DNA of 64,000 bases from Winogradskyella sp. (lineage in GTDB: Bacteria; Bacteroidota; Bacteroidia; Flavobacteriales; Flavobacteriaceae), in the NCBI RefSeq assembly GCF_003712105.1, contig NZ_RHLG01000002.1, positions 310,001 to 374,000 of the forward strand, written 5' to 3'. This document shows, one piece after another, positions 45,647-53,741 of this stretch. The notes under the pieces were generated by a model. The model saw only the letters and a program-made list of their open reading frames with translations, was not told the DNA's origin and did no database searches. The translations under genes were made by a program, and so were the position numbers. Each line of letters starts with the position of its first letter. Within the stretch, counting starts at the first letter, position 1.

Positions 45647-45892
45647 TTATAAGTCACTCCGGTTTATCTTATCTTCAAATTCTTTTCGAATATTGATACC
45701 AACATATGTTATAGCTGCCCCAACAATAATTGCAATAACAGAAGCAAAATATTTAAATTCCACTTTTTCAAAATTTGAATTACCAAAAAGTATATATACT
45801 CCACTTGATAATGTAAATATTCCAATAATGATTATTGCTATATAATTAATTCTACCAATATATCTCAAGAAATTACTTCTTTCAATCTTCAT
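45647..45892 (-). CDS. Small two-helix membrane protein downstream of rmuC
   Basis: 81 residues. Two membrane helices (about 15-36 and 48-68) flanked by charged ends (MKIERSNFLR; NIRKEFEDKINRSDL). No family recognised. The ATG lies inside the end of rmuC (11-base overlap, 45882-45892), which is good evidence for a real, coupled gene. Confidence 0.65.
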   Translation of the reverse strand: MKIERSNFLRYIGRINYIAIIIIGIFTLSSGVYILFGNSNFEKVEFKYFASVIAIIVGAAITYVGINIRKEFEDKINRSDL

Positions 45893-47201
45893 CGGATGCT
45901 CGTTTTATAATATTTTCTGGTAGAGATTTTTTGGCTTTTGCACCCATCTTTTTAATGTTTTCAACTCGAGAAATCAAATTACCTTTTCCTTCAACCAACT
46001 TATTCATGGCGGCAGAATAATCGTTTTTAGCAGCATCAATCTTTTTACCAACACCAGTTAAATCTGTAACCAAACCTTCAAACTTATCATAAAGTGCGCC
46101 CGCTTGTCTTGCAATTTCTATAGCATTTTGTTGCTGTTTTTCATTGTTCCACATCGTATCAATGGTGCGCAATGTTGCCAATAGAGTAGATGGCGTTACG
46201 ATTACTATGTTTTGCTCAAAAGCTTTATTGTAAAGCGTATTATCTTCATTAATAGCAACAGCAAATGCAGGTTCTATTGGTATAAACATGAGCACAAAAT
46301 CAGGCGATTCTATATCGTATAAATCTTGATAATTTTTAGCCGATAATTGGTCAACATGCTTTTTAATAGAATTGACATGAGATTTAAGATAGATGCTTCG
46401 TTCGTCATCATCAGCATTGACCAAACGTTCGTAATCTGTTAAAGATACCTTGGAGTCAATAATCATCTTCTTCGAATCTGGAAGATGTAAAACCACATCG
46501 GGCATAACTCTTGAGCCATCTTCAAGTTGAAAACTTTGCTGGACAAAATACTCACGATCTTTTTCTAAGCCGGACTTTTCAAGAACACGCTCTAAAACCA
46601 ATTCGCCCCAATTACCTTGAGTTTTACTATCGCCTTTAAGTGCTTTGGTCAAGTTTGTTGCTTCTTTAGCCATTTGTTGGTTAAGGTCTTTAAGACCAAG
46701 CAATTGTTCTTTTAAGGCTGAGTGCATACTGATGCTTTCCTTTTGAGAGTCTTCAACCTTTTTCTCAAAGGTTTTTATTTTTTCTTCAAGTGGATTAAGG
46801 ATGTTCTTTATGTTTTCTTTATTCTGAAGTGTAAATTTCTCTGATTTTTCATCTAATATTTTTTGAGCCATTAACTCAAAATCCTTACGTAATTGCTCTT
46901 GTTGTTTAGCAAGTTCTTCGTCACGTTTTAGATTTAATTGCTGAAGGTTTTCAAATTCGGTATTACGTCTTGATAACTCCGTATTCAAAAACTCTTTTTC
47001 ACGACGTATCTCTTCTCTTTCAGACTCAATCTTGTCAATATTTTGCTTTAACTCCGAAATGGAATTATTAAGCTGCAATTGGCGTTCTTCCAGAGTACTA
47101 CGGTCACTTTTGCTTTTTAACTGAGCAAATTTTAACCCTATAAATGCGCCAACAGCACCAGAGACAATAATTGTTAGTAATAGAATGAGAGTATCGTTCA
47201 T
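45882..47201 (-). CDS. rmuC: DNA recombination protein RmuC
   Basis: 439 residues from ATG at 47201; an in-frame TTG lies 18 bases upstream. One N-terminal membrane helix (about 4-25), a long coiled coil (about 30-180, ERQLQLNNSISELKQNIDKI), then the RmuC nuclease-like core (GNWGELVLERVLEKSGLEKD, MPDVVLHLPDSKKMIIDSKV, SLTDYERLV, SPDFVLMFIPIEPAFAVAI). RmuC limits inversions and is related to restriction-endonuclease folds; D and E-K motif residues are present in DVVLHLPD and IDSKV. Translationally coupled to the downstream two-helix protein. Confidence 0.93.
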   Translation of the reverse strand: MNDTLILLLTIIVSGAVGAFIGLKFAQLKSKSDRSTLEERQLQLNNSISELKQNIDKIESEREEIRREKEFLNTELSRRNTEFENLQQLNLKRDEELAKQQEQLRKDFELMAQKILDEKSEKFTLQNKENIKNILNPLEEKIKTFEKKVEDSQKESISMHSALKEQLLGLKDLNQQMAKEATNLTKALKGDSKTQGNWGELVLERVLEKSGLEKDREYFVQQSFQLEDGSRVMPDVVLHLPDSKKMIIDSKVSLTDYERLVNADDDERSIYLKSHVNSIKKHVDQLSAKNYQDLYDIESPDFVLMFIPIEPAFAVAINEDNTLYNKAFEQNIVIVTPSTLLATLRTIDTMWNNEKQQQNAIEIARQAGALYDKFEGLVTDLTGVGKKIDAAKNDYSAAMNKLVEGKGNLISRVENIKKMGAKAKKSLPENIIKRASDED

Positions 47202-47270
47202 AGAAATGATAAGTGTCAAATACCAAAGATAAATTTTTTGCTTTTTAGAGCGAAGCTTAGACGAGTTTAA

Positions 47271-48065
47271 TTATTTCGAAATTTTAAAACTTCCAGATTT
47301 CTCATCAAAAGCAATCATGTCTTTAGGAAAAAGTGAGTTAAAAACACCATTTTTAATAAGTTGTGAAGGTTGGTCACAGATAATATTGTTACCTGTCATC
47401 ACAAGCATTGTGTCACATAACTGAATGGCTAAATCAATCTCATGAGACGAAAAAAGGATAGTCTTATGAGTCTCTTTTGCTAATCTTTGCAAGAGCTTAA
47501 GAATATAGGCCTTATGATACATGTCAAGGTGTGTCGTTGGCTCATCTAACACAATTATATCTGTATCCTGAGACAATGCACGTGCAATCATAACTTTTTG
47601 TAATTGCCCATCGCTGAGTTCAAAACATCTTTGATCTTTAAGCTCGGTTATATTTACCAACTCTAATGCCTCATTTACTTTTATAATATCATCTTCAGTT
47701 AGATTTCCAACCCAATTGGTATATGGGTTACGACCTAGCGATACCAATTCAAAAACAGATAAATTTTTAGATGTTAATTGCTCCGTAAGTACAATGCTTA
47801 GTTGCGTGGCAAGAGATGTATTAGAAGTCTGCTGTAAGTTGTTGTTATTAATGAATATATCACCAGACAAGCTTGGTTGTACTTTAATAAGTGTTCTAAG
47901 TAATGTAGATTTACCAATTCCATTGGCACCAACCAATCCAATAAGCTGACCTTGTAATAATTTGAAGTTTATGTCTGAGGCCACAACAATATCTTTCTTC
48001 TTGGTTTTGTAACCAATTGAGAGCTGTTTCGCTTCGAGGATGATATTGTTATTGTTTGTTTTCAA
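47271..48065 (-). CDS. btuD: ABC importer ATPase, probably for cobalamin
   Basis: 264 residues. The only plausible start is TTG at 48065 (MKTNNNNIILEAKQLS), 4 bases after the permease stop. Walker A GANGIGKST (residues about 42-50), signature LSDGQ instead of LSGGQ (about 148), Walker B IIVLDEPTTHLD, and the switch His in LFSSHE. The BtuD/FecE/HmuV type drives metal-chelate uptake. B12 as substrate is inferred from the riboswitch-controlled receptor and the operon. Third gene of btuF-btuC-btuD. Confidence 0.88.
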   Translation of the reverse strand: MKTNNNNIILEAKQLSIGYKTKKKDIVVASDINFKLLQGQLIGLVGANGIGKSTLLRTLIKVQPSLSGDIFINNNNLQQTSNTSLATQLSIVLTEQLTSKNLSVFELVSLGRNPYTNWVGNLTEDDIIKVNEALELVNITELKDQRCFELSDGQLQKVMIARALSQDTDIIVLDEPTTHLDMYHKAYILKLLQRLAKETHKTILFSSHEIDLAIQLCDTMLVMTGNNIICDQPSQLIKNGVFNSLFPKDMIAFDEKSGSFKISK

Positions 48066-48069
48066 AAAT

Positions 48070-49098
48070 CTAGAATATTAGTTTTCGTTGTCTAATTAAA
48101 AGCCAAATTACAACTGGTGCTCCTACAAGCGCTGTTATAGCATTAATAGGTAAGATATAATCACTGCCAGGAATTTGAGCTATACTGTCGCAAACAAGCA
48201 TAACTATTGCGCCAAATATCGCCACTGCAGGTATCAGGACTTTATGATTTGAACTCGTAAAAATCTGCCGCGTTAAATGCGGAATAGCCAAGCCAATAAA
48301 CGCAATTGGACCTGCAAAGGCAGTAACAGTGCCTGCTATTAAACTTGTAGCTAAGATTATTAGTAATCTATTTTTTTTAAGATTAAGTCCAAGACTTTGC
48401 GCATAATTATCACCTAATAGCAAGCTGTTTAAGGCTTTAATTGAGAAAATACTAATTACCATTCCAACACTATAAATTATAGTAAATATGAGCAACTCAG
48501 TCCACGTTAAATTGCTTAAGCTTCCAAAACCCCAAAAAATGTACTGTTGTAATTGCTCTGCTGAGCTAAAATAGGAGAGCACACTAACAACCGCAGCAGT
48601 TATACTGCCAAACATTAGTCCTATAATGAGTATGGCCATAGTATCCCTTACACGACTAGACACAGACAAAACAGCCAATAACACTAAAAAGCTTCCAATA
48701 CTTGCAGCAATAACGATGCTCCATTTAGTAGTTAATAATCCTGCAAAAACGCCTCCGAACAATCCAGAGCCCAAAATAACTAACGCAACTCCCAAACTGG
48801 CACCAGAGCTTATACCTAATACAAATGGTCCAGCAAGGGGATTGCGAAATAAGGTTTGCATTAATAGACCAGAGATACCCAATCCGGACCCAACTAATAT
48901 GGCTGTTATGGCTTTTGGTAGTCTAAAGTCTCTTATTATAATATTCCATGTTTCATTATCAATAGAACCAAACAGGCTGCTAAATATACTTTTGGTAGGT
49001 ATGCTAACAGATCCAAGGCTAATGTTAACAAAGAATAATATTGCTAAAATAATTAGCAGTAACACAAATTGATATCTGTATGTTTTGCTAGTCTTCAA
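48070..49098 (-). CDS. btuC: FecCD/BtuC-family ABC importer permease, probably for cobalamin
   Basis: About 342 residues if the TTG at 49098 is used, overlapping the btuF stop by 11 bases; the frame is open to another TTG at 49131. There is no ATG near, so the exact start is uncertain. About ten membrane helices, and the family blocks NIIIRDFRLPKAITAILVGS, SGLLMQTLFRNPLAGPFVLG, ISSGASLGVALVILGSGL and the cytoplasmic coupling segment FAGPIAFIGLAIPHLTRQIF. It moves the chelate across the inner membrane with BtuD. Substrate inferred from context. Confidence 0.88.
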   Translation of the reverse strand: MKTSKTYRYQFVLLLIILAILFFVNISLGSVSIPTKSIFSSLFGSIDNETWNIIIRDFRLPKAITAILVGSGLGISGLLMQTLFRNPLAGPFVLGISSGASLGVALVILGSGLFGGVFAGLLTTKWSIVIAASIGSFLVLLAVLSVSSRVRDTMAILIIGLMFGSITAAVVSVLSYFSSAEQLQQYIFWGFGSLSNLTWTELLIFTIIYSVGMVISIFSIKALNSLLLGDNYAQSLGLNLKKNRLLIILATSLIAGTVTAFAGPIAFIGLAIPHLTRQIFTSSNHKVLIPAVAIFGAIVMLVCDSIAQIPGSDYILPINAITALVGAPVVIWLLIRQRKLIF

Positions 49099-50233
49099 GA
49101 GGTTTAAAAAAATAAGGTGTATACTCCTCAAGTAGTTCTGGATGACAAATTTTAATAATGTCCTTAAGTACTAAATCTGGCCTTGCAATTCCTAGTTCGT
49201 AATAGAGTACACCGCCAGTTTTGCCAGTAGTATTAGAAAACGTATAAACAGATTTGTTTTTAAAAGCACTAAAATTTGTGTAAAGCGCATTGACTTTTTC
49301 TAATTGACTAAAACTAGTGTAATAAGAAGGACTTAGCCATATATCAGCATTTTTTGCTTTATTAAAAACGGCTTCAAAACTTAACGATAGACTTCCATTT
49401 CCACTACTGTCTTTCCAAAGGTAATCAACATTGGCATCTACCATAAATTGAGCTTCTGGACTATTGCCATTGGGCAAATGCCAGATATCTTTAGTCATAG
49501 CGCCACTTAATATTTTAGGTTTAGATATGGCATTTTTTGCAATGGCTTTAGCCTCGAAATAATTTTTTTCAATAGTGTTGAAAATAGAATCTGCTTCTTT
49601 TTCTTTATTAAAAAGCACACCAAAAAACTTTATCCATTCGGCTTTTCCAAGTGCGGAGTCTTCAACCCAACCACCATGATAAATGACAGGTATATTCGCT
49701 TTTTTTATGGTTTCAAAGGTTTTGTTAACACCATCAACACCAAATCCAATGACCACGTCTGGGTTAACTTCTAATAAAACTTCAGTATTTATACCTTCAT
49801 TTTTACCCAATTCTCGTATTTCTCCATTGTCTATTCGAGTTCTTGTTTTTTCTGAAGAAATGTAATCAGTACCAGGAAAACCAACTAAAGATTGTTCAAC
49901 ACCTAAAAGTTCTATAGCAGGAATATGTGTAGTTGAAGTGACAACAATATTTTTTATGTTATCAGAAATAACTCCATCATAGAAGTCACTAGGAAAGGTC
50001 ATTTTAGATAAAGTTTCGTTAGAAGCAATTATATATTTGTAGGTTTTATTGCTTTTAGGCCATGGTTTTGATATTGTCAGCACTTTATAACCGCCGTTGT
50101 CAATCACACTAAAACCTGTTGCATATTTTAAGCGTAATGCATTGCTTTGATTAGTCTGTGGTATCTCTAATTTCGATTCATTTTTACATGAAACCAAAAC
50201 CACCAGAAAAAGAAGTATAACCGAAAGTCTCAT
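49088..50233 (-). CDS. btuF: ABC importer substrate-binding lipoprotein, probably for cobalamin
   Basis: 381 residues, lipoprotein signal (LFLVVLVSCKNESK, Cys about 16). A class III binding protein fold: YATGFSVIDNGGYKVLTISK, IKNIVVTSTTHIPAIELLGV (first lobe), EVLLEVNPDVVIGFGVDGVN, and a long rigid helix (about 195-235) to the second lobe with SPEAQFMVDANVDYLWKDSS. It delivers the ligand to BtuC. First gene of the minus-strand importer operon, divergent from the riboswitch-controlled receptor. An iron-siderophore role is the main alternative. Confidence 0.87.
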   Translation of the reverse strand: MRLSVILLFLVVLVSCKNESKLEIPQTNQSNALRLKYATGFSVIDNGGYKVLTISKPWPKSNKTYKYIIASNETLSKMTFPSDFYDGVISDNIKNIVVTSTTHIPAIELLGVEQSLVGFPGTDYISSEKTRTRIDNGEIRELGKNEGINTEVLLEVNPDVVIGFGVDGVNKTFETIKKANIPVIYHGGWVEDSALGKAEWIKFFGVLFNKEKEADSIFNTIEKNYFEAKAIAKNAISKPKILSGAMTKDIWHLPNGNSPEAQFMVDANVDYLWKDSSGNGSLSLSFEAVFNKAKNADIWLSPSYYTSFSQLEKVNALYTNFSAFKNKSVYTFSNTTGKTGGVLYYELGIARPDLVLKDIIKICHPELLEEYTPYFFKPLED

Positions 50234-50319
50234 TTAAGTTTTCGTTAGGTGCTCAAAGCTAAGAATTATTTAAGTTATAGGTTCTACATCAGAGTAATTG
50301 TTTATTTTCGCGGAGAAAT

Positions 50320-50485
50320 TAGGTTCAATATTCGTTAGAACTATTGATTAAAAGGGAATCTGGTGCAAATCCAGAGCTGTTCCCGCAACTGTAAGCTATA
50401 AAGCTTGTTATTACCTTCAATGTCACTGGGTTTTACCTGGGAAGACCAATAACAAGACGCAAGTCAGGAGACCTGCCAATTTCAA
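50320..50485 (+). ncRNA. Cobalamin riboswitch upstream of the TonB receptor gene
   Basis: The conserved aptamer elements are present in order: AAAGGGAATC (50351), GGTGCAAATCC, GCTGTTCCCGCAACTGTAA (50376-50394), the GAAGACCAATAACAAGACGC block (50441-50460), and the B12 box AGTCAGGAGACCTGCC (50462-50477). It lies in the 324-base gap between btuF and btuB, pointing toward btuB, about 75 bases before its ATG. High adenosylcobalamin would repress receptor synthesis, probably by hiding the ribosome-binding region. The remaining 5' part of the gap (50234-50319) holds the promoters but no other structure that I can see. Confidence 0.95.
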
Positions 50486-50557
50486 CATAGAAGTCAAACT
50501 TTCGGGATAAAAGTTTACGTATAGTTCGCTGTATGTTCTCGAGCAATTAAAATTAAA

Positions 50558-52432
50558 ATGCAAAAAACAAAATGGTTGAGCATGCTTTGTATTGGTATGC
50601 TTAGTGTTGGGTTTGGACAAACACAACAAGATTCTGTAAAAGTTGAAATACTTGATGAGGTCGTTATTTCAGATTCGCGATTTGAATTAAAACGTGAAAA
50701 CTCTGGTAAAACGGTAATTAAAATTTCTAGAAAAGAGATTGAAAACAACCAAGGTAGAACTTTAGCACAGCTTATTAATACCAAAAGTGGTGTTGAAATT
50801 AATGGTACTAGAAGTGTGGCCGGGCAAAATTTAGGTTATTTTATTCGAGGTGGAAATAACCGCCAAGTACTAGTCCTTATTGACGGTGTTCAGGTAAATG
50901 ATCCATCGTTAGTTAGTAATGAATTTGATTTACGTCTTCTAGATGTAAACACTATCGAATCTATCGAAGTTGTAAAAGGCGCAGCAAGTACACTTTACGG
51001 TAATGCTGCTGCCACTGCGGTGATTAATATCACAACTAAAAAAGCGTCTAAAAAATCGATCTCTGCTAACTTTTTAAGTGTTGTCGGTACCAATCAATCG
51101 CAAGATGAAGACGACTATCGGATTGAATCATTCACCAATAATGTTAGTATTAATGGTACGCTAGACAAGTTTAATTATGTTGCTAGTTTTGGTAATCAGT
51201 TTGCTGAAGGATTATCTGCAGCTGCTTCTGCTAATCCTGAAGCTGACCCATTTTCTAGATATAATGTTAATCTTAAAGTAGGTTATGAAATAAATGATAA
51301 CTTCACTATTACTGCATACGGCAGTATTGACCGTTTTAAAACTGATATCGATGGTTTTCCGCCACCAAACTTCACATTTGCTGATACTAATGATGAGTTT
51401 TTATCTAAACAGAAACGTGTTGGTATTTCGCCAAAATACACCTATAAAAATGGTAGTGTACAAATAAATGCTGCATACACAGATATTGAACGTGAAACTG
51501 TTTCTGCGTTTGGCTCAGTAAATGAAGCTGAAAGCTATGTCTTTGATGCTTTTAATAAATATACATTCAATGAGAATATTTATACCATAGTAGGTCTTAA
51601 TTATGGAGATTACAGAACATTGTTTGTTGCAGATGAAAGTTTCACAACCACTGACCCATATGCTAATGTAGTGTATGTTACAGATATTGGAGTAACAGTC
51701 AATGCTGGTGGCCGATTAAACAATCATAGCGAGTATGGTTCTCAGTTTGTATATAGTTTAAACCCATCATACAAAATAGACGTAAAACAAGGTTATGCAA
51801 AAGTTTTTGGCTCGTATGCAACATCTTTTATAGCACCTAATTTGTCACAGTTATTTGGTTTTTTTGGACCTAATCCAGATTTAGAACCTGAAGAGAATCT
51901 TACTATTGAAGGAGGAATTGAGTATAATACTAAAAAAGGGTTTAGAGTTAGTGGTGTTTACTTTAATAGAGATGAAGAGAATACAATAATATTTGGCGCT
52001 AATGGTTATGAAAACGCTACTGGAGAGGCAACAATTCAGGGTGTTGAATTAGAAACTGAAGTTGATATTATTAAAGATTTGTCGATAAGCGCAAACTATA
52101 CTTTTACAGAACTTAAAGACGGTACACGTATACGATTACCAAAACACCGTGCAAATGCTAATTTAGGATATGATGTTTCTAGTAAGACTTTTGCGTCGTT
52201 AGATGTTCAATATGTAGGAGAAAGAGAAGATACCGATTTTGGTACGTTCTCTAATGTAGATTTAGATGCTTATACTTTAATTAACCTTTATTTTAGTCAT
52301 AAGTTATTGGCAAATAATAAGTTAAAGGTGTTTGCAAGTATTAATAACCTTTTTAATGAAGATTACTTAGAGATTTTGGGCTATACGACCCAGGGAAGAA
52401 ATGTTAATCTTGGTTTCAATTTAAAGTTATAA
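50558..52432 (+). CDS. btuB: TonB-dependent outer-membrane receptor, probably for cobalamin
   Basis: 624 residues, signal peptide MQKTKWLSMLCIGMLSVGFGQ. TonB box-like segment at about 33-40 (DEVVISDS), a plug domain (about 45-160: NNQGRTLAQLINTKSGVEIN, YFIRGGNNRQVLVLIDGVQV, ESIEVVKGAASTLYGNAAAT), then a 22-strand-type barrel ending in the C-terminal beta-signal (RNVNLGFNLKL). Length and domain layout match BtuB. The cobalamin riboswitch directly upstream is strong evidence for the substrate. Its stop TAA overlaps the ATG of the PAS gene by one base. Confidence 0.93.
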   Translation: MQKTKWLSMLCIGMLSVGFGQTQQDSVKVEILDEVVISDSRFELKRENSGKTVIKISRKEIENNQGRTLAQLINTKSGVEINGTRSVAGQNLGYFIRGGNNRQVLVLIDGVQVNDPSLVSNEFDLRLLDVNTIESIEVVKGAASTLYGNAAATAVINITTKKASKKSISANFLSVVGTNQSQDEDDYRIESFTNNVSINGTLDKFNYVASFGNQFAEGLSAAASANPEADPFSRYNVNLKVGYEINDNFTITAYGSIDRFKTDIDGFPPPNFTFADTNDEFLSKQKRVGISPKYTYKNGSVQINAAYTDIERETVSAFGSVNEAESYVFDAFNKYTFNENIYTIVGLNYGDYRTLFVADESFTTTDPYANVVYVTDIGVTVNAGGRLNNHSEYGSQFVYSLNPSYKIDVKQGYAKVFGSYATSFIAPNLSQLFGFFGPNPDLEPEENLTIEGGIEYNTKKGFRVSGVYFNRDEENTIIFGANGYENATGEATIQGVELETEVDIIKDLSISANYTFTELKDGTRIRLPKHRANANLGYDVSSKTFASLDVQYVGEREDTDFGTFSNVDLDAYTLINLYFSHKLLANNKLKVFASINNLFNEDYLEILGYTTQGRNVNLGFNLKL

Positions 52433-52998
52433 TGAAAAATAATTTGTCTAAAATGATGTCTTTAGATATCTACTTGTCTTCATTAAGTAATGAGGAATAT
52501 GATAGTGTATCTTCTAAATTAGATTACAATTTTAAGTCTTTACCACTTTTAAGTTGGGATATATATAGTCAAAATAGGCAAGTTAATTTGTTAGAATCTC
52601 AACAAGAACAGGATATCTTGAAAGTTAAAGCGCTAGCTTCAACATTTAATTGGAATAATGATATTGATTCAATATTTAGTGACTCTGATTATGAAGCACT
52701 TATCGTTACAGATGTCACCCAGAACATACTTTGGGTAAACAATGGTTTTCCTAAGATGACAGGTTATTCAAAAGGTGATGCTTTAAATAAAACGCCACGT
52801 TTTCTTCAAGGTGAAAAGACAACCGAAAAGAAACGAGACATTATTAGAAAAAAGCTATCAAGCAATTTACCATTTCAAGAAGTTATTATTAACCATAAAA
52901 AAGATGGGACACCTTATACGTGTGAAGTAAAAATTATTCCATTGTTTACAAATAATATTAAGACACATTACATTGCACTCGAAAAGCAAGTAGTATAA
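52432..52998 (+). CDS. Stand-alone PAS-domain protein coupled to btuB
   Basis: 188 residues, cytoplasmic. Residues about 1-80 are unassigned; 85-185 are a PAS domain (SDYEALIVTDVTQNILWVNN, FPKMTGYSKGDALNKTPRFL, INHKKDGTPYTCEVKIIPLF). The PRFLQG signature (122-127) resembles LOV domains, but the photoactive Cys position holds Pro122, so a flavin-Cys photocycle is not expected. There is no kinase, cyclase, HTH or other output domain. It is coupled to btuB (overlap TAATG) and therefore under the cobalamin riboswitch. Role unknown: a sensor or partner for B12 uptake is the inference. Confidence 0.8.
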   Translation: MKNNLSKMMSLDIYLSSLSNEEYDSVSSKLDYNFKSLPLLSWDIYSQNRQVNLLESQQEQDILKVKALASTFNWNNDIDSIFSDSDYEALIVTDVTQNILWVNNGFPKMTGYSKGDALNKTPRFLQGEKTTEKKRDIIRKKLSSNLPFQEVIINHKKDGTPYTCEVKIIPLFTNNIKTHYIALEKQVV

Positions 52999-53010
52999 TG
53001 GATGTATTTT

Positions 53011-53730
53011 TTAAGACCGAATTAAATCACAGTACCAAAATCCAGTTTTGCCCTCAGCATTGCTGGATTTTTCACTTTTAGGAGTCTTATATTCACGATA
53101 GACTTTCTCACCAATTTTAAATGGAATAGGATCTCTAAAAATTGGACCATCATAACAAAATGTGTGAAACTCACCATTTTCACCACAAGGATCAACATCT
53201 TTAGGTAAATGTTTAATGAAGTATTCATCTATATCTGTGCCTACAAAATCTTCATTAAAATATTTTGAATTGGCACAAACAACGATTGCTTTAAAGCCAA
53301 TTTCAAGAAAACGATGAATCAAACTAGTAGTGTCTTCTTTCCATAAAGGATAAATGGATTTAAGCTTTTGATTTTGAAGCTGTTTATCTCGATAGGCACG
53401 CAAATCTTCCAAAAAGATATCTCCAAATGCTGCATGAGTTAATCCTTTTGACTTAAGCCTATTTGTGGCGTCACGCATTTTGTCTTCATAAATAGCCATT
53501 GTAGGTTGTTCAGGTAGTTCTATGATACTGGCAGGTAAACCAATAGCATCTGTTTGCGCTATTAATAGTTCTTTTCTTAAGCCATGCATGCTTACGCGAT
53601 TGTAGCCCGTATTAATTGTAGTTACCAATTCTTTAATGGAATAGTCACTATCATTCAATAGTTTATATAAGGCAAATGCAGAATCCTTACCAGAACTCCA
53701 GTTAAAATAGGTTTTATATGGCTTAGTCAA
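53011..53730 (-). CDS. DUF71/COG2102-family PP-loop ATPase, B12-associated type
   Basis: 239 residues from TTG at 53730 (MTKPYKTYFNWSSGKDSAFA). The PP-loop SSGKDS (12-17) binds ATP; family blocks are THAAFGDIFLEDLRAYRDKQ and the C-terminal DPCGENGEFHTFCYDGPIF (about 181-199). DUF71 includes eukaryotic diphthamide synthetase (Dph6); bacterial members near B12 transport genes were previously proposed, by comparative genomics, to act in B12 salvage. Bacteria have no diphthamide, so the name diphthine-ammonia ligase would be misleading. Convergent with the PAS gene (12 bases apart) and 11 bases after the S41 protease. Confidence 0.85.
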   Translation of the reverse strand: MTKPYKTYFNWSSGKDSAFALYKLLNDSDYSIKELVTTINTGYNRVSMHGLRKELLIAQTDAIGLPASIIELPEQPTMAIYEDKMRDATNRLKSKGLTHAAFGDIFLEDLRAYRDKQLQNQKLKSIYPLWKEDTTSLIHRFLEIGFKAIVVCANSKYFNEDFVGTDIDEYFIKHLPKDVDPCGENGEFHTFCYDGPIFRDPIPFKIGEKVYREYKTPKSEKSSNAEGKTGFWYCDLIRS

Positions 53731-53741
53731 ATTAAGAAAGA

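Noticed and set aside
48626..49072. 148-residue plus-strand open frame within the btuC region
   Set aside because: Antisense to conserved FecCD-type membrane segments; low-complexity Asn/Pro/Thr composition typical of a shadow frame.
52432..52998. Blue-light LOV photoreceptor
   Set aside because: The LOV-like PRFLQG is present but the reactive Cys is Pro122, so a photoreceptor call is not supported.
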